From positions 1 through 44,822 of IMG/VR virus record IMGVR_UViG_3300037261_000027: a stretch of 44,822 nucleotides of DNA, one strand, 5' to 3'. Below, one piece after another: positions 40,218 through 44,822 of the stretch. The translations under genes were made by a program, and so were the position numbers. This DNA comes from a virus. Each line of letters opens with the position of its first letter. Positions within the stretch are counted from its first letter, which is position 1. The notes under the pieces were generated by a model. The model searched no databases. It worked only from the letters and a program-made list of their open reading frames with translations, and was not told where the DNA came from.

Positions 40218-40772
40218 ATGAGCATCGAAAGTTCCTTGGATAATATCTGGCACTCTTGGATAAATCTGAGACAGGCTACGGAGAGAGAATCTAACCCGGA
40301 TCACCAATGGGAGCATAGCCTATACGAATTCAAGTCTATGCTGAACTTCTTGTCGTATGGTCATCACAACATCCAGAAAGCATTCGAGGGAAAACTTCCG
40401 ACTACACACAAGCAATGCTTTCGGACTCCCTCAATCCCAATTCTCAACAATACACTGAAGTGTGCTCTTAGCAATGAAGTCACTACATGCCCTATTCTTT
40501 TACAGTTGAAAGAATCTTTCGACAACCGAGGAAAATTTTACGAGGATATTCCTTCTGAATCTGTCTATGGGCTGATGGCGAAGACTTGCGCGTGGCATAT
40601 CTATCGAAAGTCGGTGCAAGCTAAAGAGGGATGGGGAGGAGTCGATACTTCCGAGGGATGGATGATGGACACTTCTGATCGAATGTTCTGGGATCGCATA
40701 TATCAAAGCATGGGACAAGATGGACCAGACGATGAACACCCGTCACCATTCCCGACAGGAGTCGAAGCATGA
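40218..40772 (+). CDS. Hypothetical protein (184 aa)
   Basis: ATG at 40218 with AAGGAGTACGG. Helical N-terminus (IESSLDNIWHSWINLRQATE), a His/Tyr-rich middle (FLSYGHHNIQKAFEGKLP) and an acidic C-terminus. No family recognised. The stop overlaps the next start (ATGA). Confidence 0.65.
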   Translation: MSIESSLDNIWHSWINLRQATERESNPDHQWEHSLYEFKSMLNFLSYGHHNIQKAFEGKLPTTHKQCFRTPSIPILNNTLKCALSNEVTTCPILLQLKESFDNRGKFYEDIPSESVYGLMAKTCAWHIYRKSVQAKEGWGGVDTSEGWMMDTSDRMFWDRIYQSMGQDGPDDEHPSPFPTGVEA

Positions 40773-41464
40773 AAGACAACTTTAGTGCGATATCGCACTT
40801 TTCTCCTGACTGGTCTGCGTTGACCCAATGCCCTGCATGGGAAGCAGCGGACGCGCTAAAAGCCATCCTGCGCAGTTCTGAGACACTCTTGGAAGAGGCA
40901 GAAACAAGACTGGTAGCCATTCGGGAGTGTGTCTTCAATACCCGTCTCGTGGCATTCCGAATCATCTCCGACCGTGAACTGTGGAAGTTGGATCTTGATC
41001 CCGATTACGGAGTTCCTTTCAAGTCTATGTCTCGCTGGTTGCAGACAATGTTCCCAAAAGAAGATGGACTCCGTTACGCCATCGAAGCCAACTCTACCCA
41101 AAAGGCGCTTCCTGCGGCTTCGATTCAAGACCTGGCAGCAATGAAACGGTGTAACGCCGTTCCTCTCGCGTCCAAGTTCGTCTCCGACACGTGCCGCAAT
41201 GATCGGGAAGTGATAGAAGCGGCCAAGACCTCAACAGAGCGAGAGTTCCGCGATACCCTCAACAAGACACACGGGCAGAAGTTGGAAGCACCAGAGACTT
41301 TGAAGTTTACCTATCCATCCGGCGATGCCAGCCAAGTACGGGAGTTCCTTGCTTGGGTGGCAGACAAAGCCGATCTTGCGCCAGATGATTACGCGGGAGC
41401 GTTGCTGTATCTATCGATCAACGAAAACGAGGATCATGATGAAGTCAATCCATCCCATTCGTGA
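40769..41464 (+). CDS. Hypothetical protein with operator in its first codons (231 aa)
   Basis: ATG at 40769 with GACAGGAG. Helical: ALKAILRSSETLLEEAETRL, RNDREVIEAAKTSTEREFRD. No named family. Codons 6-10 are formed by the palindrome GTGCGATATCGCAC, so a protein bound there would block elongation of RNA polymerase or a start nearby. Confidence 0.65.
   Translation: MKDNFSAISHFSPDWSALTQCPAWEAADALKAILRSSETLLEEAETRLVAIRECVFNTRLVAFRIISDRELWKLDLDPDYGVPFKSMSRWLQTMFPKEDGLRYAIEANSTQKALPAASIQDLAAMKRCNAVPLASKFVSDTCRNDREVIEAAKTSTEREFRDTLNKTHGQKLEAPETLKFTYPSGDASQVREFLAWVADKADLAPDDYAGALLYLSINENEDHDEVNPSHS
40785..40798. promoter_or_regulatory. Palindromic operator copy 3 (GTGCGATATCGCAC)
   Basis: Perfect 14-bp palindrome, extended to 16 bp (A...T) at 40784-40799. 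It lies inside the reading frame, unlike the other three copies, so it is more likely to be a site for a roadblock or a centromere-like site than a plain promoter operator. Confidence 0.75.
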
Positions 41465-41597
41465 GGCTTATATGCTTCGCTTCGGTATACAGCAGACGAA
41501 AAGGCTTTACATTAATCTGCGCTCGGAAGTCCTGATGCAATTGTCGATGTGCAAGTCAGAAGAGGCGCGGCGCCTGATTCTCGGTGTGAGCCAATGA
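41436..41597 (+). CDS. Small hypothetical protein (53 aa)
   Basis: ATG at 41436 (or 41439) after AACGAGGATC; begins inside the previous gene. Contains KSIHPIREAYMLRFGIQQTK and RSEVLMQLSMCKSEEARRLI, helical and basic. Overlaps the next start (ATGA). Confidence 0.55.
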   Translation: MMKSIHPIREAYMLRFGIQQTKRLYINLRSEVLMQLSMCKSEEARRLILGVSQ

Positions 41598-41998
41598 GCC
41601 AAGTCATCCGCGACTACATCCCTGCATTCCCGAAGCCAGGACAGATCAAGAAACACAGACCCATCGTAGAAACCTTACCAGATGGTCGCCAGGTCTGCTC
41701 TAAGCTCCCAGAAGGCCGCGAGGAGTACAACCGTCGCAAGCGGGAGATGTGGGAGCGCCAGGGTCATCGCTGCTGCTTTGAAGGATTCATTCCCGATTGC
41801 CCCGGACGGCTCATGTGGCACGAATGCACGTTTGACCACGAGGGCGGCAGGGGCATGGGTGGCAGCAAACGAGACGACCGCACGGAAATAGACGGCATAT
41901 GGATCAACGGCGCGGCTCACCTTCTATGCAACGGGAAAGCCGGAAGCCACCATATCAATTACAACGAGAGGATACAGGCTAGAACTGTTCCAAAGTGA
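41594..41998 (+). CDS. HNH-like protein (134 aa)
   Basis: ATG at 41594 overlapping the previous stop. Has Cys groups and His in WERQGHRCCFEGFIPDCPGR, CTFDHEGGRGMGGSKRDD, then AAHLLCNGKAGSHHINYN. The FDH...N...SHH spacing recalls phage HNH nucleases, though the zinc cysteines differ from the classical ones. Similar proteins are widespread in phage early regions. May be a packaging-associated or recombination nuclease. Confidence 0.6.
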   Translation: MSQVIRDYIPAFPKPGQIKKHRPIVETLPDGRQVCSKLPEGREEYNRRKREMWERQGHRCCFEGFIPDCPGRLMWHECTFDHEGGRGMGGSKRDDRTEIDGIWINGAAHLLCNGKAGSHHINYNERIQARTVPK

Positions 41999-42017
41999 AG
42001 TCGCTAGAATAAAAGCT

Positions 42018-42047
42018 AGGACAGAAGTTCTCTATCATTTCTGTCCT
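42018..42047. terminator. Bidirectional terminator
   Basis: AGGACAGAA (42018-42026) pairs perfectly with TTCTGTCCT (42039-42047), followed by TTTAT on the plus strand and a T-rich exit on the minus strand. It lies between the HNH-like gene and the small minus-strand gene, whose stop is inside the loop. Confidence 0.75.
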
Positions 42048-42160
42048 TTATCTGTGCTCTTTCCAATTCGAATCATGTCAGTTTTTGTTAATTTCTTCAC
42101 CATAGACTTTCTTTTGGACAGTTCCTTCTTTCTTTGCTTATTAGACTTATTGCCATTCAT
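42035..42160 (-). CDS. Small, very basic protein (41 aa)
   Basis: ATG at 42160-42158 with GAGGAAAGG. Lys/Arg/Asn-rich: MNGNKSNKQRKKELSKRKSM, then VKKLTKTDMIRIGKSTDKGQ. Likely a nucleic-acid binding or inhibitor peptide. Stop at 42037-42035 lies inside the terminator hairpin. Too short for most annotation cutoffs. Confidence 0.55.
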   Translation of the reverse strand: MNGNKSNKQRKKELSKRKSMVKKLTKTDMIRIGKSTDKGQK

Positions 42161-42658
42161 ACGTCAATCCTTTCCTCGTGTTTTTGCTTTTATCAGGGGA
42201 TGCAAATCGGACGCAACTTCCCCGTAGGTAAGTGGAAAACTACTAACCGTAGATCACCTCTCGGTGGGTGTTTTACCTACTACCGGAACCCCCGTATGGG
42301 TCCTTAACGGTGAACAGAGGCTTTGCACGGGAGGGGTGATTGACCTGCATGATTGACCCTGTTCGACGCCTGCGCTCCGGCCACCAAGCCGTGACGCAAG
42401 TTAAAGCGTCAACGACTTCCTTGCACGGGTATCAATCTTACGTACGTTCCACCCGACCACTCTCCACAGAGGGCCAGCATCCATGATCCACAGCTTACCT
42501 GGTTTCCCAGATTTAGGACTTGGTCGGAATTAACGTCGATCCCGGAGCGTAGGTTCGCCCAACCTCGACGCCTGCCTTTAGACAGGAATGTCGAGACGCA
42601 TGAAAGCGGGAACCTTGACGCACTGCAACGAATTGTCATGGATGATTCCAATCTGCAA

Positions 42659-42757
42659 TTCCTCGACAGTTGAAATATTAAACGAGGTGGTGTAGTATGT
42701 CAATAGCGGGGGTTGGTGGCGCATCCCCCTTTCCATTCTCTTCCTCGACAGTTGAAA
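42659..42757 (+). repeat. 17-bp direct repeat TTCCTCGACAGTTGAAA, two copies
   Basis: Copies at 42659-42675 and 42741-42757, identical. The second lies in the loop of a CCATT/AATGG stem stacked on GCGGGGG/CCCCCGC. May be loop-exposed recognition sites or origin iterons. Confidence 0.85.
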
Positions 42758-42811
42758 ATGGCCCCCGCGAAAGAAATCTCAGAGGCCGAACCTAGGCCAT
42801 AGACGCAGTAC

Positions 42812-42860
42812 CCGCCCTCGGCAAGACTTGGAACAAAGTCACCGAGGGCGGTCTTATTTG
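42812..42860 (+). terminator. Terminator-like hairpin ending the non-coding block
   Basis: CCGCCCTCGG (42812-42821) pairs with CCGAGGGCGG (42842-42851), ten perfect pairs, with an inner GACTT/AAGTC helix. The tail TCTTATTT is U-rich on the plus strand only. This favours rightward transcription of the block. The 46 bp after it lead to the next gene. Confidence 0.75.
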
Positions 42861-42911
42861 ACCACCATCTTGTAATAGATCGAGCGTACTATTGTTGTGG
42901 AGGATTCCGCA

Positions 42912-43340
42912 GTGCATGAATCCCATGAAATCCTCAAGGTACTGGAACGTATCCTTCACGAGCTGAGAGAGATTCGCCGTGAGCTAAAACCCAAGCACAT
43001 AACCGCATTTGAAATCAGGAGAATAACCATGTTCCCCATTGCCCCAGGATTCTCGCCTGTTTACACAGCCACCCCCATCCCTACAGGAACATTCCCCGCT
43101 CCGGGCAATCTGCCCGTCTGGACTTCCAGCGATACCACCAATGCGCCGGTCACTGCGGACGCTACGGGGCTGGTTGCAACGGTAGCAATCCCCGCTACGG
43201 CCATTGTCGGTACTTCGTTTACCCTGACAGTCACCTATACCAATTCCGATGGCGTGGTGGCTACTGGGACGCTGGCACAGACTATCGTGGCGGCTCCCCC
43301 CAGTGACATTACGGCTTTTAGTATTGCTCAGACAGCCTAA
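42912..43340 (+). CDS. Ig-like virion-type protein with two in-frame starts (142 aa)
   Basis: GTG at 42912 with GGAGGA gives MHESHEILKVLERILHELRE, a short coiled coil, followed by a beta domain (PVTADATGLVATVAIPATAI, TLTVTYTNSDGVVATG). A second in-frame ATG at 43029 has AGGAGAATAACC and would give 103 residues without the coil. Small Ig-like proteins of this build are widespread in phages. Located away from the virion genes, with its own terminator. Confidence 0.65.
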   Translation: MHESHEILKVLERILHELREIRRELKPKHITAFEIRRITMFPIAPGFSPVYTATPIPTGTFPAPGNLPVWTSSDTTNAPVTADATGLVATVAIPATAIVGTSFTLTVTYTNSDGVVATGTLAQTIVAAPPSDITAFSIAQTA

Positions 43341-43354
43341 ATCGTGGACGCGGG

Positions 43355-43394
43355 AACGGCTCCTTCCCTTTATTGGGTTGGAGCCGTTTGTTTT
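43355..43394 (+). terminator. Terminator between convergent genes
   Basis: AACGGCTCC (43355-43363) pairs with GGAGCCGTT (43380-43388), followed by TGTTTTGG. It lies between the Ig-like gene and the ParB-like gene. Confidence 0.7.
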
Positions 43395-43440
43395 GGTAGG
43401 CCGTTTTGCGGAAGTAGAGCGATGTTCTTTGCGGGAAAGT

Positions 43441-44244
43441 CTATATATTACGTGCTTTACCATACGCTTTTGCGGCGCTTTCGAGTTCATCCAGCGCGAC
43501 GTTTGGGTCCAAGATAAGGCGATACATAGCGTCGGCCAATTCGAGGACGGTTGGAACATGCTGGTATTCAAACTCCTTCACCGATGGCTTTTTGGGCCTC
43601 GCGATGGGTTTCGAGTCCTTTGGTTGAGCCTCCACCTTATCCTTGAGGACTTTCACCGCCTCTTGTCCATGGTTCTTAACAGCGTGGAGTACCGCTCCAG
43701 CCGTCACAGTCCCCGCAGAGAGCATCGCTTTGGCTTCTATGGGCGAATCTGCCAACGATAGAGCTTCGGTCACGTAGCGGGGTGATTTGCAGATGTGGGC
43801 GGCAATCTGAGCGACAGTCCAGCCAAATTTAACCAGCCTCCGGCATCCCGATCCGATCTCCCATTGCGTGAGCGGATGACCTGCATTGCTGGTCAGTGAC
43901 TCGGCGGTGAGTTCGGCTTCGTCTCCGGTAACGCGGATGGCAGGAACGAAGACTTTGGTTCCCTCTTCCCACAGTTCCCGGCAAGCTGTCAGTCTGCATT
44001 GCCCATCTACCAGAGTAGTGATTCCAGAAACCTTGTCGTAGCGGACGCTGATTGCTTTGTCCACTCCACGAGCAAGGATTGATGCCTTGAGCGCAGCAAC
44101 ATGCTCCCTAGTGTCAGGGCTGAACATATCGCGAACATTCCAGCCTGTTTCGATGACTACTTCTCGTGGATCGAGGGCGCGGGACTCCGGTTTGTATGGT
44201 TGCGATCCCTCGGCACGATCAAAGCGTTCCCCTGGCGATGGCAT
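43441..44244 (-). CDS. ParB-like protein (267 aa)
   Basis: ATG at 44244-44242 with AAAGGAGAG; the longer frame runs through the operator. N-terminal ParB domain: NVRDMFSPDTREHVAALKAS, GVDKAISVRYDKV, VDGQCRLTACRELWEEG. Then a helix-turn-helix: WTVAQIAAHICKSPRYVTEA. The C-terminal part is Lys/Pro-rich then helical. No ParA partner gene is visible. ParB-like proteins can act in plasmid partition, as CTP-dependent clamps or as nucleases. The perfect palindrome GTGCGATATCGCAC lies just upstream, so it may bind that site. Confidence 0.82.
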   Translation of the reverse strand: MPSPGERFDRAEGSQPYKPESRALDPREVVIETGWNVRDMFSPDTREHVAALKASILARGVDKAISVRYDKVSGITTLVDGQCRLTACRELWEEGTKVFVPAIRVTGDEAELTAESLTSNAGHPLTQWEIGSGCRRLVKFGWTVAQIAAHICKSPRYVTEALSLADSPIEAKAMLSAGTVTAGAVLHAVKNHGQEAVKVLKDKVEAQPKDSKPIARPKKPSVKEFEYQHVPTVLELADAMYRLILDPNVALDELESAAKAYGKARNI

Positions 44245-44266
44245 GATTCTCTCCTTTTTGGTTTTA

Positions 44267-44280
44267 GTGCGATATCGCAC
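44267..44280. promoter_or_regulatory. Palindromic operator copy 4 (GTGCGATATCGCAC)
   Basis: Perfect palindrome, 22 bp before the ParB-like start codon. Fits autoregulation or a parS-like centromere next to its own ParB. Confidence 0.78.
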
Positions 44281-44290
44281 CATTTAATAG

Positions 44291-44319
44291 GAACCGTAGT
44301 GCCTATTCAGATACGGTTC
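44291..44319. repeat. Hairpin-family repeat copy e
   Basis: GAACCGTA (44291-44298) pairs with TACGGTTC (44312-44319), with the family run CCGTAGTGCCTATT shared with copy b apart from one base. It lies directly at the end of the small membrane protein gene. Confidence 0.7.
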
Positions 44320-44499
44320 TCAAAAGATCCAGCAAAGCGCATACATTGCCAGCAGGATCATGCAGAAAATCGTGGTGTAGTTGATTCGAGAATTACGTTT
44401 GTATGCCGTATTCCCGTAGACGTTGGACAGTTGATAATCCTCACTCGGAAGGTTTTCAATGTCCGTGCGATGTTGCCATGCGGCCTCTTTGATGTTCAT
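44320..44499 (-). CDS. Small membrane protein (59 aa)
   Basis: ATG at 44499-44497 in an ATGA overlap with the previous gene; AAAGG upstream. A longer frame from GTG 44577 is the shadow of that gene. Hydrophilic N-terminus (NIKEAAWQHRTDIENLPSED), C-terminal transmembrane helix (TTIFCMILLAMYALCWIF). Could be a superinfection exclusion or lysis control protein; not shown. Confidence 0.6.
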   Translation of the reverse strand: MNIKEAAWQHRTDIENLPSEDYQLSNVYGNTAYKRNSRINYTTIFCMILLAMYALCWIF

Positions 44500-44612
44500 T
44501 GCGTAACCTTTGCAATCAAAGCGATAGCGGTAAAGATCATCATCCACGTCCAAATGCAAACCCCGAGAATTACGCACGCGGCCTTGAGTCTTGGGTGGTC
44601 GATGATAATCAT
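44496..44612 (-). CDS. Small membrane protein (38 aa)
   Basis: ATG at 44612-44610 with GGAGGAGAA, overlapping the HTH gene stop. Residues 9-36 are hydrophobic (KAACVILGVCIWTWMMIFTA). Missed by length cutoffs. Coupled to both neighbours. Confidence 0.62.
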   Translation of the reverse strand: MIIIDHPRLKAACVILGVCIWTWMMIFTAIALIAKVTQ

Positions 44613-44797
44613 TTCTCCTCCATGAGCTTCTTCACGGACTCCAAGCTGATCCGGTGAGGGCTTCCCTTGCCGCCAAGTTGAGATGATTTCAGGATGCCTT
44701 TTCGGATGTAATTCATAACGGTTTGAAAATGGACTCCCAGGATTGCGGCCGTCTCATCTACGGTGAGGTATTGCGGTGATTCGGTAGTTTCTGGCAT
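44609..44797 (-). CDS. MerR/excisionase-type HTH protein (62 aa)
   Basis: ATG at 44797 with GAGAGGGG. Residues 9-60 match the helix_turn_helix excisionase-like family: YLTVDETAAILGVHFQTVMN, then YIRKGILKSSQLGGKGSPHR and ISLESVKKLMEE. Such proteins bind DNA as small regulators or recombination directionality factors. No integrase is seen, so regulation is more likely. Its start is duplicated at the left window end. Confidence 0.82.
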   Translation of the reverse strand: MPETTESPQYLTVDETAAILGVHFQTVMNYIRKGILKSSQLGGKGSPHRISLESVKKLMEEK

Positions 44798-44822
44798 TTT
44801 CCCCTCTCTTAATCTTGTAAAT
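44697..44822. repeat. Terminal direct repeat, right copy
   Basis: Identical to 10-135. On the joined map it is the junction between the HTH gene and the Ala/Gly/Trp-repeat gene. Confidence 0.95.

Larger units (their letters stand above)
42196..42860 (+). ncRNA. Candidate large structured non-coding RNA
   Basis: No convincing coding frame in about 730 bp. At least thirteen clear helices are visible, for example GTAGGTAA/TTACCTAC (42224/42273) enclosing CTAC/GTAG and CACC-TCTC-GGTG; a bulged hairpin from ACCGGAACC to GGTCCTTAACGGT region (42282-42311); GAACAG/CTGTTC (42312/42359); CGGC/GCCG (42378); GACGC/GCGTC (42393); AGGTT/AACCT (42551); CTCGAC/GTCGAG with inner CCTG/CAGG (42564-42595); GCGGGGG/CCCCCGC (42706/42762). 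It ends in a terminator-like hairpin on the plus strand. An origin of replication is the alternative. No match to tmRNA or RNase P signatures. Confidence 0.6.

Noticed and set aside
42409-42651. 80-codon minus-strand frame inside the structured block
   Set aside because: No ribosome binding site, composition unlike a protein, and the same DNA is full of helices.
42181-42860. tmRNA or RNase P gene in the non-coding block
   Set aside because: The tmRNA GGATTCGAC start and CCA end, and the RNase P GAGGAAAGTCC core, are absent.
1-44822. Prophage or integrative element
   Set aside because: No integrase, attachment sites or flanking bacterial genes seen; end overlap indicates a free phage contig.

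Overview
This window is a nearly complete genome of a tailed double-stranded DNA phage, most likely a short-tailed (podovirus-like) virus, recovered as a contig whose two ends overlap. Positions 10-135 recur at 44697-44822 (126 bp), so the map is circular or terminally redundant at about 44.7 kb. I see no tRNA gene, integrase, DNA polymerase or RNA polymerase; the phage probably relies on host transcription and replication. The host is uncertain. The style of the secreted sialidase-like protein resembles proteins of Acidobacteriota and their phages, but this is only a weak inference.

Layout. (1) 122-1623, minus strand: small accessory genes, including an alanine/glycine/tryptophan-repeat protein. 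(2) 1792-29701, plus strand: packaging and virion module: small terminase, large terminase (with intein), P22-type portal, scaffold-like protein, major capsid protein, head/tail connector proteins, a 1206-residue tail protein, internal virion proteins, a sialidase-like tailspike, small membrane proteins and a SleB-type endolysin. (3) 29857-38750, minus strand: DNA metabolism: primase-type zinc finger protein, SNF2-like helicase fused to a DNA methyltransferase, a second SF2 helicase, zinc finger and KTSC proteins, a coiled-coil protein and an ERF single-strand annealing protein. (4) 38858-41998, plus strand: a Cro-like repressor, VRR-NUC nuclease, ASCH protein and an HNH-like protein. (5) 41999-42896: a long non-coding block with dense secondary structure that ends in a terminator-like hairpin. 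(6) 42912-44797: an Ig-like protein (plus), then minus-strand ParB-like protein, two small membrane proteins and an HTH protein.

The main discovery candidate is the large terminase gene. It contains a complete-looking intein (4401-5297, starts Cys, ends His-Asn before Cys) placed in the nuclease motif. Where an in-frame homing endonuclease would normally sit, the intein frame reads as Ser/Thr/Ala-rich filler, while a different reading frame (4658-5248) encodes an HNH endonuclease with two zinc-binding cysteine clusters. The homing nuclease gene thus appears to be nested out of frame inside the intein, and both frames are kept open. A second nested out-of-frame gene (36752-37045) lies inside the linker of a KTSC/coiled-coil protein.

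Other signals: a 14-bp palindrome GTGCGATATCGCAC at four places, three of them just upstream of start codons, including that of the ParB-like gene; a dispersed hairpin family (consensus GGCACCGTAGTGCC) bracketing single-gene cassettes; a structured leader upstream of the capsid gene; and two likely leaderless promoters.
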